Positions 21,675-34,335 of a stretch of 64,000 bases of DNA are shown piece after piece (the first letter of the stretch is position 1; the number at the start of each line of letters is the position of its first letter). The DNA lies in contig CM056744.1 of the NCBI GenBank assembly GCA_029851415.1, positions 61,436,172 through 61,500,171 on the forward strand. Direction: 5' to 3'. A model generated the notes under the pieces. It was not told the origin of the DNA. It was given only the letters and a program-made list of their open reading frames with translations, and ran no database searches. The position numbers and the translations under genes were made by a program. This DNA is from Eretmocerus hayati (taxonomy: Eukaryota; Arthropoda; Insecta; Hymenoptera; Aphelinidae).

Positions 21675-23165
21675 TTGAGAGAAAAAACGAAGTATCTCTG
21701 CATCCTCATAGGCTACATACTTGTATCGTTAGATGTCATTTCTGTCTTTACGAACATTATTCTCAAGCTCGTTTTGGACAGCCTTGATAGACGTTTTCAC
21801 CTCATTCACAGTAATTGTACAATTCCATTCGATGAAATAAGACGTTGTGTAAAACTGATCTTTGAGGATAACAATTCCAAGTTTAGTGATGAATTTTTTC
21901 AATAAACATCTGGCAGCCCTATTCGAGGTGTCAGCCCTAACTTTGGCGCCACCGCCGGGTATTTCGTGAACTGTCCGACTGCCAACACTTGACGTTCGAA
22001 CTTCGGGACTCCGGCACGCTAACTGGAACTGTATGTAAACAAAGTCAGCAAATTGTCTCATTTCAAGTATTTGACAATAGAAACAAATTTTGATGTTCAT
22101 TTCTGTTATAGGGTACTTGAAACAATACATTCTGCCAACTTTGCTCATACAGTTTCATTAGCGCGCCGAAATTTGAACGTCAGATGTTGGCAGTCGAGAA
22201 TTTGCAGATCTGGTGATGGAAGACTTGGAAAATTCTTGTTTGAAACAGCTAAAGGTTGTTCTAGGATACTCTTCAGTATTTTACTATCACTATGTGGATG
22301 ACACACTCCTTTGTATTAAGGGAAACGATTCGAACACAGTGCTTGATAAAACGAATCATGGTTCACTCACAACAAGTTGGTATAAGAAACCCACGGCATC
22401 GGGTAGGATTTTGAATTCACAGTCTAACCACTCGGTTCAGTTGAAGGAAAAAATCAATTTCAACTTAAATGATTGAGCCGCACTTCTTTCTGATAAGAAG
22501 TTTCATAAGTATAATTCACAGTTAGTGAAAGAGATCCTTTTGAATAACAGTTATTCTCCACAGTTCATTCATCAACAAATGAACATAAGAACGCACTCAC
22601 TGAAATATCGAGTCTCCACTTCATCATCATCTAATAATACCGTCAAAAAACGATTGATGGCTTGTTCCTCCAAAGTCAGTTCACCCCACCATAACAATTT
22701 TTTCCATGAATGTTCGTACGACTTGAAGAAACATAACATAATAACCCTTCCGCAAAATATCAACAACCTTCAAAATATTGTCACGTGAGGAAAAGACCGT
22801 TTGAAAGAGTTTGACGATACGTAATTAGTTTTTCTTTATTCAGCTATACGGAATTAGTTCATAAGATCCATTGTAACTCTTGTCTCGCTACCTATGTTGG
22901 TGAAACAAGAAGATCATTGGGGACCCGTATAGATGAACATATAAAATTCAAAGACTTGGATTCTGTAGAATCAACACATAGTAAAACGTTAAATCATGAA
23001 ATTGATTGGAAAAAACTGAAATTCTAGATAAAGACCTCAATTATAACAAACGCCTGCTTTCTGAAATGATCTCCATCAGGACTGATCCAAATAATATCAA
23101 TAGAAGAGAAGACTCGGAAAAATTGAGCCGATTTTACAGCACAATTGTCAAAAATCAATTTCAAT
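21675..23165 (+). pseudogene. Penelope-like RT and GIY-YIG endonuclease, broken
   Basis: RT motifs: VSLDVISVFTNI (about 21727-21762, the Penelope equivalent of the A motif), an in-frame TAA just before TSGSPI (about 21905), ADLVMEDLE (about 22200), the catalytic YYHYVDDTLLCI (about 22285-22320) and SWYKKPTASGRIL. Further down, KIHCNSCLATYVGETRRSLG (about 22867-22925) with RIDEH matches the GIY-YIG core, with CX2C before the YVG. Frames shift at least twice after 22476, and a MITE is inserted near 21930-22197. The coding end is the TGA near 23165. Confidence 0.85.
21930..22197. mobile_element. Hairpin MITE inside the Penelope-like RT
   Basis: CGACTGCCAACACTTGACGTTC near 21977 is mirrored by GAACGTCAGATGTTGGCAGTCG ending near 22197. 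RT homology stops at TSGSPI (21925) and restarts at ADLVMEDLE (22200). The exact left edge and target duplication are unclear. Confidence 0.55.
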
Positions 23166-23233
23166 GAGTACTGTCAGCTCAACGCAAGTCATTGATCTCT
23201 TTCGTTTTCACTAGAAATATAGGTGTTTATTAG

Positions 23234-23528
23234 TGTCGGTAAAGTAGCTTTGTCGACTAAACAATATCAGCGCCCTCAGCGCTCACTCCCTTCCCATGTA
23301 TATGATACTACATCTATACATATGAGATACTTCGGTACCGCGCACGAGCAGGAGCGAGTGCGCAATACTTGTAATAACGCAGCCGAAGTGAGCGCTTCGG
23401 CTACCCTTGTACAATCAGAGTTACCATTGAGTGCACGCGGTGTGCAATAAAGAGTCAATTTCAGTGAATATCTGTGCAGTGTTTATTTAGTAGCAATAGT
23501 GCACCCCAACCCTTAATTTACTCCTATA
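23234..23528 (+). repeat. Copia 5' LTR
   Basis: 295 bp, from TGTCGGTAAAG to CTCCTATA. It contains tgcaataaagag near 23447, a likely polyadenylation signal region, and an imperfect palindrome (cgcactcgctc-type, around 23340-23400). It matches 31448-31543 plus 34673-34873. Confidence 0.9.
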
Positions 23529-25873
23529 TGATAGCAGTGAGCGTGGTTCCGATCCACGGAGTAAAAAAGGGGTGCACTAAAATAGTGCGTAGGGCGTGTG
23601 CACGAGGCGAGAACTCGCCGTGCTCTGAAACCTGCGTGCAGTGTGCACAGGGAAGTGGCCACACACTAGCGCTGTGCATACTACTACCGGTGATAAAACT
23701 CCAACACAACGACAGAATCCCCACCAGAATAATCTGCGAGGTAAGTCTGCGAGAATAAGTGTGTAGACTTCCGTATAGTGGGGCGAGGCGCCTTGCGGCG
23801 AGCACGCGGTCAGAGAGCAGGGATGCGGCACGGCGGCCGGAACGGCCCTATGCCTGTTGCTTTCCCTTGTTCTCGAGAGCAGCGCGGCGTAGACCGTGCA
23901 AGTGGCTGCGTCCATGTGACTCGCTATGAGTGTGCAGGGCTGCGGGCCTGTACTCAGAGTATAGACAGGCGTGCCACGCGGTGCGCGCGCGAGCGCTCGG
24001 TCTGGACGCAGCCATCGGAAAAATAGGCAATTTTTCTTTCGAGATCGCTCAGCAGCGGGATTCTTCTAATGAATTCGCTTGCATTTGTGAGTATACGGGA
24101 CCTCCAAGAATCGGACGTTATCATGGTGCAGAGAGTGATCCAGCGGAGTTTGTCGTCTTGTTTGCGGCGTGTGTGCGGGGATTTGATCGGGTGGCCACGT
24201 GCTTACAACATAAGTGTAAAGAGTATTTTTCTCGTGCGGACCACGAGTAGAATCATACATCGATAAATGCATTGTGTCATTTTGGGCCCTTATTAATGTC
24301 ATTTCGCGATTGAGGTGTCTTATAACAAGCATCGGAGGTGCATTAATTTTCAATGCTCGTGGCTGTCTCGGTATTTCTCTCGTGCGCGTGTCCGAGCTTG
24401 TTTCGGCGGGCTTCGTGGTGTGCGCGGATACCTTGTATTTGTGTACGCCGGGGTCTCACTCGCATGCGTATCGAGCTCCTTGAGCCGATGCAAGTGAAGC
24501 ACTCATGATTTTCGTTTTGCAAGCAAGATGACGGCTTGTGTTTGCACAGAACGGAGGGAGTTCTGGCGATTCTTGGATGAGTTTCCCGGGCCAGACCGTA
24601 GTATGTTGAACGCTCTTGGTCTCATGCATGCTTTGTATTGTGAATACATAGATGCAAAAGAGGTTCTCATTTGCGGCCGTGCTTCGGAGTATTCTTGAGT
24701 ATCATGAGTTGTGGTCAAAGAGGTTGTTCATCTCATAAGATGTCGAATTTTTTTTGAGGTTAAATAAAAAAAAAAAAAAAAAGAGGTTGAGAGTAAAAAT
24801 CCGTCTACAGAGTCTTGAGTCGAGCAGATGATTGAGTAATCGCTGCAGAATTAAGAGGTTAATAATTTCTATATGATGAGAAACCATGAGATGAACATCA
24901 AATGAGTAGTCAAATTAAATCAATGAATTTCTCAACCAGGGACAGAATTTTTCTCTTGAATTTACTCACTGGATTGGAGATTTTCTTCGGGAGTTTGGCA
25001 TCCCGGTCTTGACTGCCTTGCCGTCAGACTCGGACAGCTGGCTCTCGTTGGAATTTTTTTTTTCTTATGTTGAGTTTATATTCACGAATTAAAATTTCTG
25101 TGAGAATTCAGTAAAATCTGGGGTCATTGGTCAGATGAAACTTGTGTTCAGTGTAGTCTGCTAAATGACTAGAGATGTTAGTACGGCTCTACTTGTGACC
25201 CGTACATGTGCCTGATCAACCCAAAACCGATCGAGCCCCGAATTGACACTCAGGCTCGAACACAGCGAGTGGTGTGCATGTGCGGTATGCGCAATGGAGA
25301 AATCTAATGTCTCGTTTCGGATTCTAGCAACATGCCGTGCAGTTGCTTGAATCAGAAGCACGAAGCATTCTGCTCTTAGTGAAATGAGGAATTACCTGGT
25401 GGTGTGAGTCCTTTAGAGTTCAATAGTTCAATGAGAAAATTATTCTATCGAAAATGTGGTAAAAGAATGAACACTAATTGAGAATGTTTCACAATCCTGG
25501 ATCAGGTGGTTAGTCATCCCTCTGACGAGTAAACGATTCAATGGGCGACGAGTACTTGGAGAACATGAGGATCAGGATTGAGGCAGAGGCCAGTCTCCTT
25601 GATCCGAGAGATCAACGTAAGAGTCACAAGTATATTTTACAAGACTAACCACCCATATTTGACTAACCAAAATATATATAGAGTGCTGTGAATTTTGAGT
25701 GGGATTCTTCAAAAGTTAGAGCTCCGGAGGGAGTTTGCTTGAAGCTTTTGAACTTGAGTTGAGTGAGTGAGTGAGGTCAGATCTGACAAATCATTGAGAG
25801 TTCAAAACCAGGTAATGATTAATGGGTTCCATTCACAGCAATAACCACAACTACATCAGAGCAATCGAGAATC
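23529..25873 (+). other. Unusually long copia leader; small frames, poly-A tract
   Basis: About 2.3 kb separate the LTR from the Gag start. The first 700 bp are GC-rich compared with the rest. A 56-codon frame (ATG about 24528, MTACVCTERREFW start) is open but has no known homology to me. An AATAAA-like run followed by about 18 A lies at 24764-24782, bracketed by aaagaggttg at about 24716 and 24780. A possible splice donor (caac|gtaaga, about 25617) and acceptor (ttcacag, about 25839) lie just before Gag. No primer-binding site could be assigned. Confidence 0.45.
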
Positions 25874-27206
25874 ATGAGTGAGACCAATCCATCCAATTCG
25901 AGTGACCAATCAGGCCAAAATGAGAGAACAAACCCATCAGAGTTACAGAATGCCATCGCAACTGCCCAAGCGCTGGCAAAGTGTTTATTGCCAAGAATGG
26001 CAGGAGATCAAGAGAACCAACTTCTGGTAAAAGAAGCCGTCGACAAGTTAGTACTGGCCCAGAAAAACATGCTACAAGCTGAGAAGAGCAAGTTAGAGTC
26101 TCAACTGTCAGAGTCACGAGTTGCACAGGCTAATACCGCTGACCCTGGACCGAGTACAAGTGGAAATTATCGTACTGGACCGAGTACGAGTGGGAATTAT
26201 CGTATGCCGAAGATCACGAGCAATTACAAACTGACTTCTAAAGCGAGTTATGAAGTCTGGCTCGATGATTTGAAAACTGAGCTAACGAGCTGGGGACTGC
26301 TGGATCTAATAGATCCGAGCATCCAAGGCCCAGCGAACTTGAAACTGGAAGAGGTGGCGATGAGAAAAAATTCTGCAAAAAGAATTATCATCAGCCATAT
26401 TGATGAGGATTATCACATGAAGATACTGGATGCAACAACCCCTAGAAATTGTACAGAAACTTCGAGAAAGCAGGAGAGGTAAGATAGCCTGTACCCCTGC
26501 ATCAATCAGAACAGCTCTGTTTGAAATAAGAATGAAGAAGGATGAGCGAGTTCACAAGTTCAATGAACGCTTTGATCAGCTAGTTAGAGAACTGGCGCTG
26601 AGCGGTGATACGAAACCATTTGACGAAGACGACAAACGTCGTCACTATTATCAAGCTGTCATTGATACCATGCCAGAACTACGTCGTCATGACTCTTCTG
26701 TTGAAACTGTGAAAGAGGCTATTCGTCGTAGGAAATCTTCTGAGAAAACTGTACAAGGAGAACCTCGTCGTCCTGATGAACCTCCTGGCATGGCAGTGAC
26801 AGGAATGAGCATGTCTGAGATGCGGCTAGCTTTGCGCCGCATTGAGATTGATGATGATATGCTGGCAAAGAGGACAAACCCATCTGCAGCCAGAGCAACT
26901 TCCCAAAACTCTAACGGGGACGGTACCATCTGCTTCAGATGTAATAGAGGCGGGCACTGGCAGAATGAGTGCCCCTTGATACCATTAAATAAATGGTACT
27001 GTCGCAGCTGCAGTTTCGAGACGGACCATATTTCTGATAATTGTCCGGGTTCGAGAGCCTCTCGACCTGCTGAGAGGAAGAGACCTCATAAGTCGGTCTA
27101 TACTCAGCAAGGACCCCCCCAACAAGAGAGGGAGGCCTTACTACCAGGGTCAAGGGGAAAGAGGCCCCCAGAGAGGCAAGCCATCCAGAGGGCGTGTTGC
27201 CCCTAG
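25874..27206 (+). pseudogene. Copia Gag, two frameshifts
   Basis: The ATG at 25874 starts a Ser/Gln-rich N-terminus; capsid-like sequence follows (YEVWLDDLKTELTSWGLLDL). Near 26435-26445 the frame must shift by one base to continue (LEIVQKLRE, then KFNERFDQLVRELALSG), which is copia Gag-like. A zinc knuckle CX2CX4HX4C (CFRCNRGGHWQNEC) lies at about 26932-26973. A second shift is needed at the C8 run near 27113-27120, after which an Arg/Gly-rich tail reads in the same frame as Pol. Gag and Pol were therefore probably one continuous frame in the ancestor. Confidence 0.85.
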
Positions 27207-27239
27207 AGGGGGTCCCCAGGGGCCCAGCAGAGGAAATAA

Positions 27240-30200
27240 TAAGGGAACCCGAGGCCGTGGCAGAGGAAATAACAGGGGCCGTAATAGCGGAGGCCCTAGA
27301 AATCGTCCGTTTGCCCGTAGAGCTGAATACGAGGAGAACGAGGAATACTCTGAGGAGTACCCCGAGGAAGAAGAGGAAGAAGAGCAATGGTATGATGAAG
27401 AGTATGAGAATGATCAAGGTGAGATGCAAATTGACAATAGTATGAGTCATATAAAATTCATAGCCGATTCAAGAGCTACTGAGCACTTTGTAAATAAGAG
27501 TTTTGTTTTAACTGATTTTAAGATATCTGAAAATGGAGTTATCAAGAGTGCAAACAAGAATAGTTTTGCAGATATCGTGATTGACGGTAGAGGCGATCTT
27601 GTGCTCAAGAATGATAGATTACACGGGAGCCACATCAAACTTACGAATGTTATTGCCGCGAGAGATATTTCAGAAAACCTATTATCTCTGCGTAAGTTAG
27701 TTGATGCAGGTTTCAGTATAGTTCTTGATAACAAAATTTTCAGAGTATTTGACAAATCAAATAATAAGATAATTTTTGAGGGAGTTTATGAGGAATCCAA
27801 TTGGATTGTTAGATTCCAAGTTAAAAATTCGGGAGGCTCGAATCCTACTGAAGTCAGTAATGCTGACTATACATGTACTGCATTCATAGCAATCGACGGT
27901 GAGCTTCCTGGACAATCGCAAGCCAATTCTAATGGTATTACTTTGTTATCTCCGGAGGGAGAAGGTTTGCCCTGTGCCCATAAATCACCCATTGAATCTG
28001 ATTCTGCGTTTGGGAGGGAGAATTCAGAGAAGCTTGTCGATCCTGGAGTCCAGATGGAAATAGAGTCAAATTCAGAGCCAAATCCACAAATACAGTCAAA
28101 CTTAGAGTCGAATCCAAAATACATAGAGTCAGAGGTCCAAACTTCAAAGTGTGACATACCAGAGGGGTCTGTCAATACAGTGTTGAATCGAATCATCAGA
28201 GTTGATGATTCACAATCTATGGACACTTTACAAGATGTATTGAATGATAATACTTCACAAAATTCCGAGTCAGAGATGAAATTATCCGATGCCATGCTAT
28301 GGCACAAAAGGCTAGGACATCCATCCTTAGCCTATTCAAAAATGTTACAGAGAAAGGAGAAAATATTAGAACATGTGGAGTTTGATGAGTCGATCAAAAA
28401 TTGTGAGATTTGTATACTTTCAAAGATGGAGAAACTGCCTTTCAAAGAAAATAGAACGAAGGCAGAGAGACCACTCCAGAGAATACATTCTGATCTCATG
28501 GGACCAATAAAGCCGTTATCGTGGCCGGGTCAAAAAGGATACATTATCCCATTCATCGATGATTACTCTCGTTTTGCCCGGACTTATTGCCTGAAAACCA
28601 AAGACGAAGCAGGCAGAGCTTTGGAAAACTTCTTAGTCACTGCCCGAAATTTACTGGGCCATAATGCTAAAGTCTGCTACATGAGATATGATCAAGCAAA
28701 AGAGTATCTGGGAGGAGAGTTTGCTGAAATTATGAAACGAGAAGCTATTGAACATGATATGAGTCCACCATATACTCCGGAACTGAACGGCACAGCTGAG
28801 AGATTCAACAAAACAACTCAGCGTACAATTAGAGCCTATATGAGTGATTCAGGTTTACCTGAAAGTATGTGGGAACTAGCCGCGGAGGTAGCTGTGCATA
28901 CATACAACATAACTCCTCATAAAACGATAAAGTATGAAGTTCCACTGACCAAATTTTCAGGTAAAACCAAACTTAATTTGCAACAACTGAAGAGATTTGG
29001 TTGCATAAGCTTTGTAAAGCTTCCCAAGACTGAGTCCAAATTCAGCAATGTATCTATCAAAACAGTTCTAGTAGGGTATACATCCACTGGTTTCATTTTT
29101 TGGCATCCAAATTCGAAGAAGTTCTTTGAATCCAGACACGTGAGATTTTTAGAGAAACTGGTTTATAGAGATGTGTATAGAAGGGAACAATGTACAGAGA
29201 AAGTTTCTCAAGAGCCCATTGAGTTAACTAAAGAGTCAAGATCCACAAGAACACCAACGAGTAATGAGAAGCCTGGTTCAGAGCAAAACGCACCTCCTAA
29301 AAGAAAACGAGGTAGACCACGAAAAGTTCAGCTTGAAATCGGTGATGCAAATGTAGAGGTTCAGAAATCGCAGGATGATCACACCCAGAAGGGCGATGGT
29401 CCTGTGACAAGAAGTAAATGTAAGACAGTTGAGGACATCAGCTTCGCCCGATACACCAAAGTTTCAGAGGATAAAAACTTGAGGGAGGATGAGCTTGGAC
29501 ATATCCTATTACCCACAATATCGAGAGATCCAACTACTCATGAGGAAGCAATGAGTTTGCCGGATTCCAAGATGTGGAAAGAGGCTATTCAAGAGGAGTT
29601 GGATTCTATGAAAAACAATCCAGTTTGGGAAATGATTCCCAGACCCAAGACGAAATCTAACATTGTTGATTCAAAGTGGATTTTCAAGAAGAAGACTGAG
29701 CGCGATGGGTCTATCAAGTATAAAGCTCGTTTGGTAATTCGAGGCTTCAAGGATAAGAACGTATATAGTCTGAAAGAGACGTATGCACCTGTATCAAGAT
29801 TATCACTGATCAGAGCTGCACTGTGTATAGTCAATAAAGAGAACTTGCATATGTGCCAGATGGATGTCAAGACAGCATTCCTTAATGGAGAAATTGAGGG
29901 AGAGGTCTTGATGGAAGTCCCAGAGGGTCTAGAAAATCTAGAAAGTGAAAAGGGTGTCAAAGTGTGCAGACTAAAGAAGTCTCTGTACGGGCTGAAACCG
30001 AGTCCGAAAAATTGGAACAAGCGATTCTCAGAGGAAGCACGTAAACTGGGACTGGAAAATGACCTCCATGACCCATGTTTATTTACTTGGAGAAAAAGAG
30101 GGAAACTAGCCGTGGTTGTGCTATATGTAGATGACATGCTTATCATAAGCAATGATTTACAGAAGCTAAATAATATCAAATATAGCCTAGGTCAAGCTTT

Positions 30201-31176
30201 CCAAATGGAAGATTTGGGAGAGCCCCAATTATTCCTGGGCATGACAATCCAGAGAAATAAGAATGAGAGAAGCTTGATAATACACCAAGCTGACTACACA
30301 GAGAAGATGCTTGAAAAATTCAATATGAAAAAGTGCAAACCCGTGGCTACGCCAATGATCACGCGTCAACTCGACCATAGAAACAAGGAGTCGAAAACAG
30401 CTCCTAATGAGTCAAACAAATCTCATTCAACGCAAAAAGTTCCATTTAGAGAAGCAATCGGAAGTTTGATGTACTTGGCTAATGTCACGCGGCCAGATAT
30501 AACTTACGCCGTAAATTACCTAGCTAGAAAACAGTTGAACCCCACGGAAGACGACTGGAAGGACGTGAAGAGGATTTTCAGATACCTGAGAGGTACAACC
30601 AATCTGGGAATCAAATACACTTCAACATCAGATGTATTTGAAGCTCTTACTGATGCGAGTTGCAGAGACCTCGAAGGTTCAAAATCCACTGGTGGGTACA
30701 TTCTAAAACTGTTCGGAGACGCAATTGCTTGGAGGAGTCGCAAGCTTTCCTATGCCACACTATCTACCTGCCAAGCGGAGTATTTGGCAATGAGTGATGC
30801 ATGCCAAGAATTGATTTCGTTGGACAAATCATTCAGATACATCCTAGGACGAACCATGTTTCCAGTGGTAGTATGGTGTGACAATGAGTCGTCACGAAAT
30901 TGTACAGAAATGGACGGAAGTCATAAGCTGAAGTGGTTCGATATGTGTCTGAGAGACATCCATGTAGAACTAGAGGCCAGGGAAAATACTGGACACAGAA
31001 AGCACATGGCTGACTCACATGGAGATTATATTAAGCAATGCGTTGATGAGGAAAAGGTCAAAGTAGCGTGGATATCGACAGAGGAAAATCTGGCCGATAT
31101 TATGACCAAGCCATTGCCACAAAACACTCATGTCAAGTTGCGGGACCAAATAATGAATATGAGAACTAATGACTGA
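27240..31176 (+). CDS. Copia Pol polyprotein (protease, integrase, RT, RNase H)
   Basis: An open frame of about 1250 codons after 27424, preceded in frame by an RGG-rich then acidic Gag tail. Protease: IADSRATEHFV at about residue 15, where the D-S-G motif has become D-S-R, so it is probably inactive. Integrase: HKRLGHPS..NCEICILSK zinc domain near 293-340, catalytic HSDLMG (about 355), RYDQAKEY (about 422) and GTAERFNKT (about 459). RT: WIFKKKTERDGSIKYKARLV, MDVKTAFLNG and the catalytic LYVDDMLI box at about 900. RNase H: ALTDASCRDLE, CQAEYLAMSDA and VWCDNESS. The tail ends LADIMTKPLP, typical of copia. The body is otherwise uninterrupted, so damage is limited to the protease motif and Gag shifts. 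Confidence 0.95.
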
Positions 31177-31435
31177 AGTCACATGTGAATGAGATTCTCT
31201 CTTATTACTTTGAGTCTAATATCATCAACTGTTGTATGCTTTCAGGACAGCAATGACTGGACAATCGACTATGAGAAGAAATTGACTGATCTTTGTTCAC
31301 GCCAAATCAATAACCATTTTCCTACAGTCAATATTATATGTGCAAAAACTTCTCTTCCTATTTAATAACTAGTCCTGTAGCACTGAGAGCGTGTAAAGTT
31401 TCCTAGCGCTGAAAGTTCCTATTGTCATAATCGAC

Positions 31436-31447
31436 AAAGGGAGGGAG
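31436..31447 (+). promoter_or_regulatory. Copia polypurine tract
   Basis: The run aaagggagggag lies immediately 5' of the 3' LTR start (TGTCGG at 31448), the position where plus-strand DNA synthesis is primed in LTR elements. Confidence 0.8.
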
Positions 31448-31659
31448 TGTCGGTAAAGTAGCTTTGTCGACTAAACAATATCAGCGCCCGCAGCGCTCAC
31501 TCCCTTCCCATGTATATGATACTATATCTATATATATATGAGACTAGGGGGGGGGCAAGCCCCCCTGCTCGCTCCGCTCGCCAACCCCCGCTACTCCTGA
31601 TTATTGATTTAAAGGAGTGGAGAATCAATAGTCCATCCATAGCAACTTAAGAAGTAATG

Positions 31660-32858
31660 AAAGTCTAGTCAGTTTCATTGATGGTCCTGGAGATTGTGGA
31701 AAAACTTCCTTGTAAAGGTCTCTCATTCAATATTTTTTATCCCAAAAGCAGAAGATTCTGCCAATGGCGTGAACGAGTATTGAGTCGATTTCTTTCACCA
31801 CAAGGTATGACAAGTCATAGATACTTGAGAATACCCTTGGATCTAGAAAGTATTGAGAGTATTTTTTTGAAATCTGATGCCGATGAGAAGAAATTGAGGG
31901 AAGCAGGTGTTATCATCTCGGGTGAAGCATCAATGATTCCCAAAGAAGCGTTGGAGGTGGTGGATAGAACACTCCGTGACGCTTTTTACAATGACTCACC
32001 CTTTGGTCGAATATTGGTGATTTCAGGCGGGGATTTCAGACAAATCCTGCCAGTTTTGACCAATGGGAATAGACATTGTATAATCCAGAAAACTATCACA
32101 TCGTCAGCCTTATGGCAATTGTTTAATGTAATGAAGCTGACTAAAAATTTGAGATCTAAGGACCTGATTTTCCCAACATCCTTCTGGTAGAGGTGAGGGT
32201 AGAATTGATGAAGTGGAAGTGAGACCTGAGCGGAAGAGTAATGATGTACGTAGAACCCATATCCAAAGACATCAATGAAGATATTGCTACGAATAGAGTT
32301 GTTCTGTCATCTCATGAAGAAAATATCATAAAATTGAATAAGAAAATCTTGGAAATGTTCGATGGTCCGACTTCATCTTACTAAGCGTTGATCATGCGAC
32401 TCACAAAGGTGTAGATCAAACCGAGGAGCACACTCATCTGAAATATCCAACCGAGTTTCTGAATAGAATTAGAGACGGTTTAACTCCACATGGACTTGAT
32501 TTGAACGTAAATGCTATTGTGATGTTGATTTGGAATCTGATGACTCGGAATCTGAGAGTGGCGAAGGGTTTATGTAATGGGATTCGATTAAAGATTAGGT
32601 AACTGTACAAGCATGATATTGAAGCGGAAGTGATAAGTGGGGAGAATATGGGGACAATAGTTTTCGTACCCAAGCTAACACTAACCAAGGGTGAGTCTTT
32701 CCTGCCGTTTGTAGTTCACAGGGAACAGCTCCCTGTGGTCTCGGTATTGGCAATGACAATTAATAAGTCTCCACGTGAAAGTTTAGATAAGGTTGATATT
32801 CATATAAAACGGCCGATTCTCTCCAATGGACAGCTTTACGTTGCTCTTCCTCGGTGAA
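31660..32858 (+). pseudogene. Pif1-type (Helitron-like) helicase fragment
   Basis: A P-loop FIDGPGDCGKTSL is at about 31669-31707 in one frame. The following frame has RIPLDLESIESIF, KKLREAGVIISGEASM (Walker B with Asp changed to Gly), NDSPFGRILVISGGDFRQIL, then SSALWQLFNVMKLTKNLRS near 32100-32160. Further on are YPTEFLNRIRDGL, NLRVAKGLCNGIRLKI and GTIVFVPKLTL, and the C-terminal motif AMTINKSPRESLDKVDI..GQLYVALPR (32750-32855). These are Pif1 family motifs in order. Frameshifts and stops break it into at least four pieces, so it is dead. It runs antisense to the Helitron ends that enclose it. Confidence 0.85.
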
Positions 32859-32861
32859 GAG

Positions 32862-34335
32862 ATCAGAAGAATTCGTTTATTGAAAATAGATTCGATGCTT
32901 CAGATGAGATCGGAAAAGGTTGTTTGGGACGGGGTTTCTAATGTTTGATATTTTTGTCATATATGATTGGAAATTCAAGTATATTGTTCTCAAATTCCGT
33001 TAAGATGGAGTAAAATCTGGAGTTGGGGAAAACGATACAAGTATATGAACTGAGGGAGCAGGTAATCTTGTGGTATTTGAACGAACAGTTCGAGAGAAAA
33101 GGTTGGAGAAGAATACGGCAAGTGCTCAAAATAATCAGATCGATCTACAGGAATTGAGTGTTTGGATGAAATGATAGCATTGCATGAAACAGAGAATATT
33201 CATTTTGAGAATTCACAGCGAATGTGAAAAATTCCTGGACTCAATTATTCGAAGAATAGAGTCCAAATTGGAGATGAAACAACGTTAGTAATTCAGTTAA
33301 TTGATATGTATATCTATGATTAGAGATGTTAATGACATTTATATTACAGAACTATAGTTGCGTATGTTGACAAAGTATTTTGCGAATCTGAGTTCCAGAA
33401 AAAGGGCGATGGGAGTGAATTAGTGAGGTACGTACAGAATGGTTAACTTTGAACGAAATTGAGAATAATATTAGCAAATTAATCACATATCAAATTGAGT
33501 ATACGTGTATAAGTGATGATGTATGGAGAACCATATTCAAAGATATGACTGGAGATATTTCTACGAATAGGGTTGTTCTGTCATCTCATAACGAGAATAT
33601 CATCGAATTGAACAAGAGAATCGCGAATATGACGTTGGAATATACAACAAAATGAAATTTAAAGGTATACCTTCGAAAAAAGGAACAATGAGTGAGTTGA
33701 ATTGGTGATGTTTCGACTATATGACACGATTTTCACACAAATCTTGTCGATTCTCCAGAGATAGAGGTTTATCTGAAGGATTAATGCGTTCAAAGGAATG
33801 AAAAGAATGAAAGTGGAATTCTGGGTGTACACAAATATACGTCACAAACTTGATGTTATTGTTGTGAAAGATGGAAACGGTCAAATTGAGTCGTACGATC
33901 GTGGAGTGGAGTTAGAAGTTTCCGGTGACTTACAAGAGAAGAGTTAATTTTCTGATCAATCAGATAAGAGTGGAAAGAATCGTTTCGAAATTGATTTCAT
34001 TGAGTGGTCTTTACAGGTTCAACGTACATGTGACAGTGGAGGCTGTAGATGAATTGAAATTGTTAGGTGGTGAAAAGATGGAAATCGAGAACTCGATTCT
34101 GGAAAATGAAGTTCATGTTGTGGAGGAGTGTTCCGTCACACAAAGATTTTGGTTATTGATTTTTGATTCTCGGATATACTGTAAAATTTTTCTAATTCAC
34201 ATTTTTTTGGAAGAAATATACATCTTCTCCGTAACCCAAGCTCACTTTAAATGTTGTAATAATTGGATAATGAGACGGAAAATAATGATAATGAGAACGA
34301 GATCATTTCTAGAAGGCTGCAGAGGGAAATTGAGA
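32862..34335 (+). other. Helitron interior with second helicase scrap
   Basis: Mostly unrecognised AT-rich sequence. At about 33520-33650 the frame DISTNRVVLSSHNENIIELN repeats a phrase also present at about 32275-32345 (DINEDIATNRVVLSSHEENI), so part of the helicase region is duplicated. A frame at about 33925-34130 has no known domain. Confidence 0.55.

Larger units (their letters stand above)
21505..23222 (+). mobile_element. Penelope-like element, degenerate, continuing at 35820
   Basis: The element codes for RT and a GIY-YIG-like endonuclease in the order typical of Penelope-like elements. Sequence at 21505-21625 is the inverted copy of the element's own 3' end (23120-23222 plus 35820-35850), including the ctttcgtc..cactag..atataggtgttta stretch. 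Inverted terminal copies are known in this class. The element is cut at 23223 by a hAT-like MITE and resumes at 35820 with atgtatgtgtg, which the inverted copy at 21505-21535 shows was originally contiguous with ggtgtttat. Confidence 0.8.

Noticed and set aside
23540..23562. A tRNA T-arm-like hairpin (cgtgg ttccgat ccacg)
   Set aside because: No acceptor, D or anticodon arm can be built around it, so a tRNA gene is not supported.
23577..24353. Several overlapping frames on both strands in the copia leader
   Set aside because: They arise from GC-rich sequence with few stops and show no domain or consistent start.
26935..27450. Minus-strand 171-codon hydrophobic frame
   Set aside because: It is the antisense of the Gag zinc-knuckle and acidic tail coding region.
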